From NCBI GenBank assembly GCA_048594975.1, contig JBMDXQ010000011.1, positions 29,449-93,448 on the forward strand: DNA of 64,000 nucleotides, in the 5' to 3' direction. Below the pieces are notes generated by a model. It saw only the letters and a program-made list of their open reading frames with translations, was not told the DNA's origin and made no database searches. This DNA comes from JBMDXB01 sp048594975. GTDB taxonomy: Bacteria; Acidobacteriota; Vicinamibacteria; Vicinamibacterales; 2-12-FULL-66-21. The first letter of the stretch is position 1. Each line of letters opens with the position of its first letter. Both the position numbers and the translations under genes were made by a program. This document shows, in pieces, positions 42,554-52,397 of the stretch.

Positions 42554-43548
42554 GCGCCGTGCTGGTCACCGGCGGCGCCGGCTACATCGGCAGCCATGCG
42601 GTCAAGGCGCTCCGCCGGCAGGGCGCGGTGATCGTCTACGACGACTTCTCGGCCGGCCATCGCCGGGCAGCGGCGCACGCCACGGCCGTCGTGGAGGGGG
42701 ACGTGCGCGACACCGCGCGGCTTCGCGCGGCGATCCGCGAGCACGGCGTCGACGCGGTGATGCACTTCGCCGCCTGGCTGTCCGTCGGCGACTCGGTCCG
42801 CAATCCGGCCGGCTATTACGAGAACAACGTCGTCGGCGCGCTGCGCGTCCTCGAGGCGATGCGGGAGGAAGGCGTCCGCTACCTCGTGTTCTCGTCGACG
42901 GCGGCGGTCTTCGGCAACCCGGTGGAAACGCCGATCCGCGAGTCTCACCCGACCGCTCCCATCAACGCGTACGGCGAGACGAAGCTTGCCGTCGAGCGCG
43001 CGCTGGTCCATTTCGAGCGCGCCTACGACATCCGCTCGATTGCCCTTCGCTACTTCAACGCCGCCGGCGCCGATCCCGACGGTGAGCTGGGCGAGGACCA
43101 CGACCCGGAACAGCACGTCCTTCCGAAGGCGATTGACGCGGCGCTCGGCCGGGGCTCGTTCGCGGTGTTCGGCGACGACTACGACACCCCCGACGGAACG
43201 TGCCTGCGCGACTACATCCACGTGACCGACCTGGCGTCGGCGCACCTGCTGGCGCTCGACGCGCTGCGGAGCGGGGCTGCGACGACCTGCTACAACCTCG
43301 GCAACGGCCGCCCCACGTCCGTCAAGTCGGTCATCGCATCGGTCGAAAAGGTCGTCGGGCGCAAAGTGCCGTTCACGATCGCGGCGCGGCGGGCGGGCGA
43401 TCCTGCCGTGCTCTATGCGTCCAGCGAGCGCATCATGCGCGAGCTCGAGTGGCGGCCGCGGTTCGAGGACATCGACACCATCGTCGAGACCGCGTGGCGG
43501 TGGCGGGCGGCCCATCCCACCGGGTACCGCGCCAAGGTGAGCGTGTAA
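42550..43548 (+). CDS. galE: UDP-glucose 4-epimerase
   Basis: 332 residues. NAD-binding GGAGYIGSH at 8-16, SSTAAVFGNP, catalytic Tyr-x3-Lys in NAYGETKLAVE, and LRYFNAAGADP. It interconverts UDP-glucose and UDP-galactose (or the N-acetyl forms). The ATG overlaps the ugd stop. GalE enzymes usually read SSAAVYG here; the Thr and Phe changes are conservative. Confidence 0.92.
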   Translation: MSAVLVTGGAGYIGSHAVKALRRQGAVIVYDDFSAGHRRAAAHATAVVEGDVRDTARLRAAIREHGVDAVMHFAAWLSVGDSVRNPAGYYENNVVGALRVLEAMREEGVRYLVFSSTAAVFGNPVETPIRESHPTAPINAYGETKLAVERALVHFERAYDIRSIALRYFNAAGADPDGELGEDHDPEQHVLPKAIDAALGRGSFAVFGDDYDTPDGTCLRDYIHVTDLASAHLLALDALRSGAATTCYNLGNGRPTSVKSVIASVEKVVGRKVPFTIAARRAGDPAVLYASSERIMRELEWRPRFEDIDTIVETAWRWRAAHPTGYRAKVSV

Positions 43549-44259
43549 ATGTCGCGTCTGCGAGGACAGTTGACCGACCCGTTGCTGTCGGTCGTGATGC
43601 CCGTCTATAACGAGCGGGAGACGGTCGCGGAGATCGTCCGCCGCGTGCTGGCGGTCCCGCTCCGCATCGAGCTGATCGTCGTCGACGACGGGTCGAGGGA
43701 CGGGAGCCGGGAGATCCTCGCGAAGCTCGCCGACGAGCTGAAGTTCAAGCTCGTGCTGCAGCCCGGCAACGCCGGGAAGGGCGCGGCGCTCCGCCGCGGC
43801 TTCGAGGAGGTCGCCGGGGATCTCGTCGTCATCCAGGACGCGGATCTCGAGTACTCTCCCGAGGAGTTCCCGGAGCTGATCCAGCTGATCTGCCAGGGGC
43901 GTGCCGACGTCGTGTACGGGTCGCGGTTCCTGGGTCGTCATCGCGTATTCCTGTTCACCCACTACGCGGGCAACCGGCTGCTCACGCTGATGACGAACGT
44001 GCTCTACAACACCATGCTGACCGACATGGAGACCTGCTACAAGGTGATGCGCACCGAGGTGCTGCGCTCCATGCGCCTGGAGGAGGACGGCTTCGGGATC
44101 GAGCCGGAGCTGACCGCGAAGATCTTCAAGCGGGGCTACCGGGTGTACGAGGTCCCCATCACCTACGACGGCCGAGGGTACGAGGAAGGCAAGAAGATCA
44201 CGTGGCGCGACGGCGTCGTCGCACTGTGGGTGCTCCTGAAATACCGGTTCACCGAGTGA
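43549..44259 (+). CDS. Glycosyltransferase family 2 (dolichyl-phosphate mannose synthase-like)
   Basis: 236 residues. LSVVMPVYNERETV, LIVVDDGSRDGS, NAGKGAALRRGF, VVIQDADLEYSPEEF (metal-binding DxD) and the C-terminal PITYDGRGYEEGKKI are typical of single-domain polyprenyl-phosphate hexosyltransferases. No membrane helix is evident, so it probably acts at the membrane surface. The ATG follows the galE stop with no gap (TAAATG). Confidence 0.9.
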   Translation: MSRLRGQLTDPLLSVVMPVYNERETVAEIVRRVLAVPLRIELIVVDDGSRDGSREILAKLADELKFKLVLQPGNAGKGAALRRGFEEVAGDLVVIQDADLEYSPEEFPELIQLICQGRADVVYGSRFLGRHRVFLFTHYAGNRLLTLMTNVLYNTMLTDMETCYKVMRTEVLRSMRLEEDGFGIEPELTAKIFKRGYRVYEVPITYDGRGYEEGKKITWRDGVVALWVLLKYRFTE

Positions 44260-46049
44260 ATCCGCTCTCCCGACTGTTCGGGTACGCCCGGCCCTACCGC
44301 GGGCGGCTGGCCGCGGCGCTCACGGCGATGCTGTTCTACGCCGCGGCGTCGGCCGCGGTCGCGTACCTGATCAAGCCGCTGCTCGACGACGTGCTGAAGC
44401 CGTCGGTGGCGCGCGACGCGATCCTGCAGTCGCAGTCGGTGCTGCTCGCCTGGTCGCTGCAGGTACTCGGGGCCTACACGCTGAAGGGCGTGGGCGCCTA
44501 CCTGTCGACGTTCCTCATGACGGACGTGGGGCAGCGGGTCGTGCGCGACCTGCGCGATCGGCTGTTCCGGCACATCCTCGACCAGTCGGCCGGCTTCTTC
44601 AGCCACCACTCGAGCGGGCGGTTGATGTCGCACATCACCAACGACGTCAACCAGGTGCAGCAGGCGGTCTCCGAGACGGTCGGCGATCTGACGCGCGAGG
44701 GTCTGTCGCTCGTCGGGTTCGCGGTGGTGCTCTTTTATCTGGACTGGCGCCTCGCGCTGGTGGCGGTGACCGGCGCGCCGGTGGTGATGTACCCGCTGAT
44801 CAAGTTCGGGAAGCGCATCCGCAGCACGACGCGCCGCAGCCAGGAGGAGCTCGAGCACCTGTCGCACGTGACCGCGGAGGCCTTCACCGGCCACCGCATC
44901 GTGAAGGCATTCGGGGCGGAGGGCCACGAGGAAGGGCGGTTCCGGCGTGCGTCGCACCGCCTCTACCGCACGAACCTGAAGGTGACGAGCACCGTCGCCA
45001 TCCTGCCGCCGCTGATGGAGCTGCTCGGCGGGCTGGCGGCCGTCGCGCTGATCTGGTACGGCAGCCGCGAGATCACCGCCGGGACGCTCACCACCGGCGA
45101 GTTCGGCGCCTTCATTGCCACCGCCTTCATGATGTACGGGCCGGCGAAGAAGCTGAGCCGCGTGAACGCCAGCCTGCAGCAGGCCCTCGCCGCCTCCGAG
45201 CGCATTTTCAGGATCCTCGACGCCCACTCCGAAGTTCGTGAACGTCCGGGCGCGCGGCCGCTTCCCGATCTGAAAGGGGAGATCGAGTTCCGCGGGGTCG
45301 GCTTCGCCTACGACGAGGGCGCCGGCCGGCAGATCCTCCGCGACGTCTCCTTCACCGTCCGCGCCGGGCAGATGGTGGCCATCGTCGGCCTGAGCGGCGC
45401 CGGCAAGACGACGCTCGTCAACCTGATTCCACGCTTCTACGACGTGACCGCCGGGGCGATCCTGATCGACGGCGTCGACGTCCGCGACGTGACCCTGCAG
45501 TCGTTGCGCGCGCAGGTGGGGATGGTGACGCAGGAGACGGTGCTCTTCGACGACACGGTCGCAGCCAACATCGCCTATGGATCACCGGGCGCCACGCGCG
45601 CCCGGATCGAGGAGGCGGCGCGGGCGGCGCACGCGCATGACTTCATCTCGGCGCTGCCGGCGAAGTACGACACGCAGATCGGCGAGCGCGGCCAGCGGCT
45701 CTCCGGCGGCCAGAAGCAACGGCTGGCGATTGCCCGCGCGCTGCTGAAGAACTCGCCGATCCTGATCCTGGACGAGGCCACCTCGTCGCTCGACGCGCAG
45801 TCGGAGCAGCTGGTGCAGGGCGCGCTGCAGAACCTGATGCGCAACCGCACCTCGTTCGTCATCGCGCACCGGCTGTCGACCGTCCGCCGCGCCGACGCCA
45901 TCGTCGTCCTCGAGCGCGGGCGCGTGGCGGAGATCGGACGGCACGACGATCTGCTGGCGCGCCCGACGAGTGTCTACGCGAAGCTGTACGCGGTGCAGCT
46001 GTCCGGCGAGCGGCGGCACTCGGAGGCCATCGTGAAGGATACGGTCTAG
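44256..46049 (+). CDS. ABC exporter, MsbA/lipid-flippase type
   Basis: 597 residues: six membrane helices (about 1-310) fused to an ATPase domain. Walker A GLSGAGKTT, Q-loop VTQETVLFDD, signature LSGGQKQRLAIARAL, Walker B ILILDEATSSLD, then IAHRLSTV. It probably works as a homodimer moving a lipid or lipid-linked sugar across the inner membrane. The GTG start overlaps the GT2 stop (GTGA), so it is likely the exporter or flippase for the neighbouring glycan, or a general lipid A flippase. Confidence 0.9.
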   Translation: MNPLSRLFGYARPYRGRLAAALTAMLFYAAASAAVAYLIKPLLDDVLKPSVARDAILQSQSVLLAWSLQVLGAYTLKGVGAYLSTFLMTDVGQRVVRDLRDRLFRHILDQSAGFFSHHSSGRLMSHITNDVNQVQQAVSETVGDLTREGLSLVGFAVVLFYLDWRLALVAVTGAPVVMYPLIKFGKRIRSTTRRSQEELEHLSHVTAEAFTGHRIVKAFGAEGHEEGRFRRASHRLYRTNLKVTSTVAILPPLMELLGGLAAVALIWYGSREITAGTLTTGEFGAFIATAFMMYGPAKKLSRVNASLQQALAASERIFRILDAHSEVRERPGARPLPDLKGEIEFRGVGFAYDEGAGRQILRDVSFTVRAGQMVAIVGLSGAGKTTLVNLIPRFYDVTAGAILIDGVDVRDVTLQSLRAQVGMVTQETVLFDDTVAANIAYGSPGATRARIEEAARAAHAHDFISALPAKYDTQIGERGQRLSGGQKQRLAIARALLKNSPILILDEATSSLDAQSEQLVQGALQNLMRNRTSFVIAHRLSTVRRADAIVVLERGRVAEIGRHDDLLARPTSVYAKLYAVQLSGERRHSEAIVKDTV

Positions 46050-46103
46050 GGTTCGCGACGAATCGTTCGCGAACGATCCGTAGGGAACGATCCGTCGAGT
46101 ACG
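46050..46103. repeat. ACGATCCGT-word palindrome
   Basis: The perfect palindrome ATCGTTCGCGAACGAT (46062-46077) and two copies of AACGATCCGT fill the 54-base gap between the exporter gene and yicC. It is a small example of the gap-filling palindromes. Confidence 0.55.
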
Positions 46104-46994
46104 ATGATCAAGAGCATGACCGGCTTCGCCTCGCTCACCCGCGACGATGAGGTGGCGGTGATTGCGGTGACGATCCGCGCGGTCAACCATCGTTACCTGG
46201 ATCTGCAGCTGCGCACCCCGCAAGCGCTGGCGCCGCTCGAGACGCGGCTGCGCGCCCTCGTGCAGCGGAAGGTGAGTCGCGGCCGCGTCGAGGTCTCGAT
46301 CACGCTGCAGCTGCGGCGCCTGCCGGCCATCGAGGTGGAGCTGAACGAGCCGTTCCTGGAGGCGCTCGGCGCCGCGCTCGCTCGCGCCCGCGACCGGGGA
46401 TTCGTCGCCGGCCCGATGACCCCCGGCGATCTCCTGCGGTTTGCCCAGGCGCTGACCATCCGCGAGCGGCCGGACGCGATCGAGAGAGAGGGCGAGGAGC
46501 TGGCGGCGCGCCTCGAAGCGGCGGTCGCGGCTGCCGTCGACGAGCTAGACGAGATGCGCGCGCGCGAAGGCGGCTATCTGCGCACCGACCTCGACGCGCG
46601 CCGTGAGGCGCTCGCCGTGTTATTCGAGCGCCTGCACGCGGCGGCCGAGGCCGGACTGGCCGGGCTCCAGGCGCGGCTGCAGGAGCGGGTGCGCGAGCTG
46701 CGCGCCGACGCGCTCGCCGACGAGGGGACCGTTGCGCAGGAGATCGCGAAGTTCGCCGCCCGCTCCGACATCACCGAGGAGGTGGTCCGCTTCCGCGGGC
46801 ACCTCGAGCACTGGCAGGCACTGGCGGACTCGCCGGAACCGTGCGGCCGCAAGCTCGATTTCCTCCTGCAGGAGATGAACCGGGAAGTGAACACCGCCGG
46901 CTCGAAGGCCGAAGGCCCGGCCGTGTCCGAGATCATCGTCGCGCTGAAGGCGGAGCTCGAGAAGATGCGCGAGCAGGTCCAGAATGTCGAGTGA
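46104..46994 (+). CDS. yicC: YicC-family protein (putative endoribonuclease)
   Basis: 296 residues. The N-terminal MIKSMTGFASL and the C-terminal block GRKLDFLLQEMNREVNTAGSKA are hallmarks of the family, whose members act as RNases in the cytoplasm. ATG 46104 sits at the edge of a small palindrome, with no clear Shine-Dalgarno. It starts the conserved run yicC-gmk-rpoZ-coaBC-udg-priA. Confidence 0.92.
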   Translation: MIKSMTGFASLTRDDEVAVIAVTIRAVNHRYLDLQLRTPQALAPLETRLRALVQRKVSRGRVEVSITLQLRRLPAIEVELNEPFLEALGAALARARDRGFVAGPMTPGDLLRFAQALTIRERPDAIEREGEELAARLEAAVAAAVDELDEMRAREGGYLRTDLDARREALAVLFERLHAAAEAGLAGLQARLQERVRELRADALADEGTVAQEIAKFAARSDITEEVVRFRGHLEHWQALADSPEPCGRKLDFLLQEMNREVNTAGSKAEGPAVSEIIVALKAELEKMREQVQNVE

Positions 46995-47664
46995 GGCGGC
47001 AGGGCAGGACGCCGCCGTCCGGGCCATCTGCGGCCCCGGGCGCCGCGGCCTGCTGTTCGTCGTGTCCGCCCCGTCCGGCACGGGAAAGACGACCGTCGTC
47101 GAGCGGCTGGTGCAGCAGGTACCAGCACTGGCGCTTTCGCGGTCGTACACCTCGCGTGCGGCGCGCGCCGGGGAAGCCGACGGGGTGGACTATAATTTCA
47201 TTACCCGCGCGCGCTTCGAGCAGATGATCGCCGACGGGGACTTCCTCGAGTACGCGGACGTCTTCGGCAACCTCTACGGGACGTCCAGCCACGACGCCGA
47301 ACGCGAGCTGGCCGCGGGGCGCGACCTCGTCCTGGTGATCGACGTCCAGGGAGCGCGGCAGGTGCGGGAGCGCTGCCCAGACACCGTCGGCGTGTTCGTA
47401 CTCCCGCCCGATTTCGCGACGCTGGAGCGGCGGCTGCGCGGGCGCAGCAAGGACCCGGAGGACGCCATCCAGCGGCGGCTGCGGACCGCGCGCGCCGAAG
47501 TGGCCGCCTTCACCGAGTACGACTACGTCATTGTCAACGACGAGCTCGAGGCGTGCGTCGCTCGGCTGCGGGCAATCGTGCTCGCAGAGCGGGCGCGCCT
47601 GCGCTCGACTCGCGCGGCGATCGAGCCCATCGTCGAGTCGTTTCTGAGAAAGGATCCGTCGTGA
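46984..47664 (+). CDS. gmk: Guanylate kinase
   Basis: Phosphorylates GMP to GDP with ATP. 226 residues with P-loop SAPSGTGKTT at 28-37, the GMP-binding SYTSRAARAGEADGVDY and a lid region RRLRGRSKDPEDAI. A 20-residue N-terminal extension precedes the core. The start overlaps yicC by 11 bases. Confidence 0.95.
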   Translation: MSSEAAGQDAAVRAICGPGRRGLLFVVSAPSGTGKTTVVERLVQQVPALALSRSYTSRAARAGEADGVDYNFITRARFEQMIADGDFLEYADVFGNLYGTSSHDAERELAAGRDLVLVIDVQGARQVRERCPDTVGVFVLPPDFATLERRLRGRSKDPEDAIQRRLRTARAEVAAFTEYDYVIVNDELEACVARLRAIVLAERARLRSTRAAIEPIVESFLRKDPS

Positions 47665-47837
47665 ACGAGAAGCCCGTCACGTCAAATGCGTTCGAGTTCG
47701 TGGTCGTCGCCGGCGCGCGCGCGCACCAGCTGCTCCGTGGCTGTACGCCCAAGACTGCCGGATCAGAGAAACCGGCACGTCTCGCGCAGAAGGAAGTGAA
47801 GGAAGGCCTGGTACAGAAGGTCACGAGCGACGAATAG
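47661..47837 (+). CDS. rpoZ: RNA polymerase omega subunit
   Basis: 58 residues: a short omega with NAFEFVVVAGARAHQLLRGC and the basic-acidic tail AQKEVKEGLVQKV. It helps assemble the beta-prime subunit. GTG start overlapping the gmk stop (GTGA). Its position after gmk is conserved across bacteria, which supports the call despite the small size. Confidence 0.9.
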   Translation: MNEKPVTSNAFEFVVVAGARAHQLLRGCTPKTAGSEKPARLAQKEVKEGLVQKVTSDE

Positions 47838-47871
47838 CGGCGACAGGTCCACAAGGAGTGCAGACCGAAGC

Positions 47872-49080
47872 ATGGCACTCGTCGCCTTAGGAGTCACCGG
47901 CGGCATCGGCGCCTACAAGGCGGTCGAGGTAGCCCGCGGCCTGCAGAAGCGGGGCCACGAGGTCGCGGCGATCATGACGCGCTCGGCGCGCAAGTTCGTC
48001 GGCGAGGTCACCTTCGAGGCGATTACCGGCCGGCAGGTCATCACCGATCAGTTCGCGCGCGGCGTCAACGCCGACATCGAGCACATCGCGCTGGCGACCA
48101 ACGCGCAGCTCCTGCTGGTCGCGCCGGCGACGGCGAATATCATCGGCAAGTTCGCGCACGGAATCGCCGACGACTTCCTCACCTCGCTGTACCTGGCGAC
48201 GCGGGCCCCGGTGCTCATCGCCCCCGCCATGAACACCAACATGCTCGAGCACGAGGCGGTGCGCGGGAACCTCCGCACGCTGGCCGAGCGGGGTGTGCGG
48301 TTCGTCGAGCCGGGGGCCGGCTATCTGGCGTGCGGCTGGATCGGGAAGGGCCGGCTGGCCGAGCCGGAGGTCATCGTCGACACCGCCGACGCCCTGCTGG
48401 CGCCGCGCGGCTCCCTGCTCGGCAGGCTGGTCGTCGTCTCGGCGGGGCCCACCTACGAGGACATCGATCCGGTTCGCTACATCGGCAACCGGTCGAGCGG
48501 GCGTATGGGCTACGCGGTGGCCGCGGAAGCCGCCCGCCGCGGCGCCCGCGTGGTGCTGGTGTCCGGCCCCACGCACCTCGATCCGCCGGCCGGCGCGGAA
48601 CTGGTCCGCGTCCGCAGCGCCGGCGAGATGAGCGCGGCGATGCAGCAGCACGCCGAAGGGGCCGACATCGTGGTGATGGCCGCGGCCGTCGCAGACTACA
48701 CACCTGCCGACGGCACAATCGCGAGCAAGATCGACAAGACGGACGGACCGCTGACGTTGCGCCTGGCGCGCACGCCCGACATCCTCGCCGCGCTCGGCAC
48801 GAAGCGCGGGAGCGGGCGTCGTCCCGTGCTGATCGGGTTTGCCGCTCAAAGTGGAGATCCGGCCCCGGCAGGGCGCCAGAAACGGGAGCGCAAGCAGGTG
48901 GACCTGGTCGTCGCCAACGACATCTCGCGCCGCGACGCCGGGTTCGACTCGGAGCTGAACGAGGCGACGCTCATCGCCGCCGACGGCGAGGAGCGGTTTC
49001 CGCTCGGCCCGAAATCCGAACTGGCACGGGTCATCCTCGACCGCGCCGAACGCCTGCTGGAGACGACGTCGACGTCCTGA
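47872..49080 (+). CDS. coaBC: Bifunctional phosphopantothenoylcysteine decarboxylase / phosphopantothenate-cysteine ligase
   Basis: 402 residues covering two steps of coenzyme A synthesis. The N-terminal FMN-binding CoaC part shows GVTGGIGAYKA, APATANIIGKFAHGIADD and PAMNTNMLEH; the C-terminal CoaB part shows SAGPTYEDIDPVRYIGNRSS and AAVADYTP. Both halves look complete. CAAGGAG lies about 13 bases before the ATG. Confidence 0.95.
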   Translation: MALVALGVTGGIGAYKAVEVARGLQKRGHEVAAIMTRSARKFVGEVTFEAITGRQVITDQFARGVNADIEHIALATNAQLLLVAPATANIIGKFAHGIADDFLTSLYLATRAPVLIAPAMNTNMLEHEAVRGNLRTLAERGVRFVEPGAGYLACGWIGKGRLAEPEVIVDTADALLAPRGSLLGRLVVVSAGPTYEDIDPVRYIGNRSSGRMGYAVAAEAARRGARVVLVSGPTHLDPPAGAELVRVRSAGEMSAAMQQHAEGADIVVMAAAVADYTPADGTIASKIDKTDGPLTLRLARTPDILAALGTKRGSGRRPVLIGFAAQSGDPAPAGRQKRERKQVDLVVANDISRRDAGFDSELNEATLIAADGEERFPLGPKSELARVILDRAERLLETTSTS

Positions 49081-49094
49081 ACCCGTACCCGCGC

Positions 49095-49874
49095 ATGGAC
49101 ACGTCCCAGCTCTCCGAACACCTGCGGTTCCTCCAGGACCTCGGCGTCACCGGCATCAGCCGCGATCCGCGGTGGCGCCGGCGCCAGCGACCCGAGGCCG
49201 GCGAGTCGCACTCCGAAGGGCCAGCCCCCGACGCCCAGGCGCAGAACAACCAGCTGCCCACGGCAGACGCGCCGACGGTCAGGATCGCGCGCAGCGCCGC
49301 CGAGGCGCTGGCCGCCATCCGCGCCGACATCGGCGACTGCACGCGCTGCAAGCTGCACCGGATGGGCCGTCGGCAGGTCGTGTTCGGCGTCGGCAACCCG
49401 GACGCCGAACTGATGTTCGTCGGCGAGGCGCCGGGCGCCGACGAAGACCTGCTGGGAATCCCGTTCGTCGGCCGCGCCGGGCAGCTGCTCACGAAGATGA
49501 TTGAAGCGATGGGCTACGCGCGCGACGACGTGTACATCGCGAACGTGATCAAGTGCCGACCGCCCGAGAACCGCAATCCCGACCCGGACGAGGTCGAGAC
49601 CTGCGAGCCGTTCCTGTTCCAGCAGATCGCCGCCATCCGGCCGAAGGTCATCGTCGCACTCGGTTCGTTTGCGGCGAAGACACTGCTCCGGACGCAGTCC
49701 CCGATCTCCCGGCTGCGCGGCCGCGTCTACGAGTACCAGGGGGCAAAGCTGGTGCCCACGTTCCACCCGTCGTACCTGCTGCGCACCCCGGGGCAAAAGC
49801 GCGAGGCGTGGGAGGACCTCAAGCTCGCGCTTGGCCTGCTCGGCCGCGAGCCGCCGCCGCGCGGCGGCGCGTAA
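49095..49874 (+). CDS. Family 4 uracil-DNA glycosylase (Fe-S)
   Basis: 259 residues. Removes uracil from DNA. Four cysteines for the 4Fe-4S cluster are visible: C82 and C85 (CTRCKL), C154 (KCRPPENR) and C170. Motif 1 GEAPGADED at 110-118 and the late motif HPSYLLR are as expected. An 80-residue low-complexity N-terminus with no obvious fold precedes the domain. The start ATG 49095 lies 15 bases after the coaBC stop. Confidence 0.92.
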   Translation: MDTSQLSEHLRFLQDLGVTGISRDPRWRRRQRPEAGESHSEGPAPDAQAQNNQLPTADAPTVRIARSAAEALAAIRADIGDCTRCKLHRMGRRQVVFGVGNPDAELMFVGEAPGADEDLLGIPFVGRAGQLLTKMIEAMGYARDDVYIANVIKCRPPENRNPDPDEVETCEPFLFQQIAAIRPKVIVALGSFAAKTLLRTQSPISRLRGRVYEYQGAKLVPTFHPSYLLRTPGQKREAWEDLKLALGLLGREPPPRGGA

Positions 49875-49880
49875 GGGCGC

Positions 49881-52397
49881 ATGCGCCTCGTCCGCGTCGC
49901 CCTGCCCGTCCCCGCGATGGACGCGCTGACCTACCGCCTGCCCGCGGACTATCCGGACCCTCCCATCGGCGCACGCGCCCTCGTCCCGCTTGGCAACCGC
50001 GTGCTCACGGGTGTGATCGTGACGGGATCCGGGGTCCCGGATACGGGGGCCGACGCTCCCCGCCAGCGTGGTGCTCGTAATTCAGCGCTCGAACCCGACG
50101 CCGGTCGCGCCGCTCCCGTGGAACCTGCAGGCGGCGAGATCAAGGACGTCATCGAGGTCCTCGACTCGGTGCCGTTCCTCCCGGGGGACGTCCTGGACCT
50201 GTGCGCCTGGGTGGCCGAATACTACGCGTGCGGCATCGGCGAGGCGATCGCGACCGCCCTTCCGCCGCGGGCGCGGCTGGCAAGCGAGCGGCACGCACGC
50301 ATCACCGAGGCGGGACACGCGCGCCTGCTCACCGAGCGTGGCCGGCGTCGAGAAATCCTGGAGCGGCTCGCGGCGGGCAAGCTGCTGCGTGTCGACACCG
50401 CGGCCGGGCGTGCTCGGGCCGCCCTGGCCGCGCTCGAACGCGACGGGCTGATTTCGCTGACGCAGCCGGTGAAGGGCAGCGCCTCGGCGTTCAGGACAGT
50501 GCGGGTCGCTGCGATCACGGCGCAGGGGCTCGAGGCGGCCGCCTCGTGCGACGTCACGAAGGCGCTGAGACTCGGCGAGCGGCAACGCGAGGCGATTGAA
50601 CTGCTCGCCGGCAGACCCCACGGGATCGACGCTTCGGCGCTCAACGCGCGGGGCATTCCGCCCGGTTCGCTGGCGCGGCTGGCGGAGCTCGGGCTCGTCT
50701 CGCTGACCCGGAAGCGAGTCGAACGCAACCCGTTCGTCGGCGACTACTGGATCGCTGGTCCGCGGCAGCCGCTCACGTTGACGGGCGAGCAGGCCGCCGC
50801 TCTCGAACGGCTCTGCACCATCGCCGCGGCGCCCGCGTTCGGCGCGGCGCTGCTGCACGGCGTCACCGGCAGCGGCAAAACCGAGCTGTACCTGCGACTC
50901 GCCGACGAGGTGCGCCGGGCGGGGCGCGGCGTGCTGCTGCTCGTACCGGAGATCGCGCTCACGCCGGCGGCCGCGATGATCTTCCGCTCGGCGTTCGCCG
51001 AACGCGTCGCCATCCAGCACAGCGGCCTCTCCGACGGCGAGCGCCACGACCAGTGGCAGCGCATCCGTGCCGGCGAGGTGGACGTCGTCGTCGGCACGCG
51101 CTCGGCGGTGTTCGCGCCGGTGCGGCGGCTCGGCCTCGTGGTGGTGGACGAGGAGCACGACGGCTCCTACAAGCAGGATGAGAGTCCGCGCTACCACGGC
51201 CGCGACGTTGCGGTGGTGCGCGCGCGGATGGCGCAGGCGCTGGTCGTCCTCGGCTCGGCCACGCCGTCCCTGGAGAGCTACCACAACGCGCAGGCCGGGC
51301 GGTACACGCTGATCGCGCTGCAGAATCGGGTCCTGAACCGGCCGCTGGCGGACGTGCGGATCGTCAACATGCGCGACGAATACGCGGCGGCCGGGCCGGA
51401 CGTGGTGCTGAGCACGGCGCTGTGTGACGCGCTCGGCGGCCGCCTCGAGCAGCGCGAGCAGGCAATCGTCTTGCTGAACCGGCGTGGCTATGCCGCCGCG
51501 GTGTTCTGCCGCGAGTGCGCGTCGACGCTGGAGTGTCCGAACTGCAGCGTCTCGCTCACGGTGCACCGCGCGGCCCGACGGGCGCGCTGCCACTACTGCA
51601 ACCACTCGATGGCGCTGCCGAAGACGTGCGCGAAGTGCGCAGGCCCCTACCTGGAGCAGATCGGCTTCGGAACCGAGCGGGTCGAGGCGGACATCCTCGA
51701 GCACTTCCCGCGGGCCCGCGTCGCTCGCGTCGACCGCGACACCATCCGTCGTCGCGGCGCCATCGGCGCGCTCCTCGAACGGTTCGCCGCCGGCGAGCTC
51801 GACGTTCTCGTCGGCACGCAGATGATCGCGAAGGGGCACGATTTCCCGCGCGTGACCCTCGTCGGCGTCATCTCGGCGGACGTCGGCCTGGGGCTGGCAG
51901 ATTTCCGCGCCGCGGAGCGCACCTTCCAGCTGCTGACGCAGGTCGCCGGACGTGCGGGGCGGGGCGACATCCGCGGCGAGGCCCTCGTCCAGACGCTCTA
52001 CCCGGACCACTACAGCATCCGCCACGCGTGCCGCCAGGACTATGCGGCCTTCTTCGCCGACGAGATCGCGTTCCGGCGGGCGATGCGCTACCCGCCGGCG
52101 GTGGCGCTGATCAACGCAGTGGTGCGCGGGCGGACGCACGCCGCAGCCATGCAGGACGCCGCCGACATCGTGCAGGCGATTCGCGGCCAGGCGCCGGCCG
52201 GGTTCACGCCGCCGTACCGCGTCCTCGGCCCGGCCCAGGCCCCGCTGAGCCGTCTCAAAGGCGAGCACCGGGCCCAGTTCTTCCTGAAGGGCACCCACCG
52301 GACCGCCATGCGCCGTGCGCTCCTCGCCGCCCTCGACGCGCGCCCGGACATCAAACGGCGGACCATCGTTGACGTCGATCCTATGTCGGTGCTCTGA
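49881..52397 (+). CDS. priA: Primosomal helicase PriA
   Basis: 838 residues. Restarts stalled replication forks. An N-terminal 3'-DNA-binding domain (begins VRVALPVPAMDALTYRLP), Walker A GVTGSGKTELYL, DEEH box VVDEEHDGSYKQD, then the zinc module with paired cysteines (CRECASTLECPNC, CHYC, CAKC) inserted in helicase lobe 2, and the later TQMIAKGHDFPRVTLVG. Residues about 50-85 are an unconserved Gly/Ala/Pro-rich insertion in the N-terminal domain, encoded by DNA containing the inverted word ATCCGGG-GT-CCCGGAT. Confidence 0.95.
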   Translation: MRLVRVALPVPAMDALTYRLPADYPDPPIGARALVPLGNRVLTGVIVTGSGVPDTGADAPRQRGARNSALEPDAGRAAPVEPAGGEIKDVIEVLDSVPFLPGDVLDLCAWVAEYYACGIGEAIATALPPRARLASERHARITEAGHARLLTERGRRREILERLAAGKLLRVDTAAGRARAALAALERDGLISLTQPVKGSASAFRTVRVAAITAQGLEAAASCDVTKALRLGERQREAIELLAGRPHGIDASALNARGIPPGSLARLAELGLVSLTRKRVERNPFVGDYWIAGPRQPLTLTGEQAAALERLCTIAAAPAFGAALLHGVTGSGKTELYLRLADEVRRAGRGVLLLVPEIALTPAAAMIFRSAFAERVAIQHSGLSDGERHDQWQRIRAGEVDVVVGTRSAVFAPVRRLGLVVVDEEHDGSYKQDESPRYHGRDVAVVRARMAQALVVLGSATPSLESYHNAQAGRYTLIALQNRVLNRPLADVRIVNMRDEYAAAGPDVVLSTALCDALGGRLEQREQAIVLLNRRGYAAAVFCRECASTLECPNCSVSLTVHRAARRARCHYCNHSMALPKTCAKCAGPYLEQIGFGTERVEADILEHFPRARVARVDRDTIRRRGAIGALLERFAAGELDVLVGTQMIAKGHDFPRVTLVGVISADVGLGLADFRAAERTFQLLTQVAGRAGRGDIRGEALVQTLYPDHYSIRHACRQDYAAFFADEIAFRRAMRYPPAVALINAVVRGRTHAAAMQDAADIVQAIRGQAPAGFTPPYRVLGPAQAPLSRLKGEHRAQFFLKGTHRTAMRRALLAALDARPDIKRRTIVDVDPMSVL

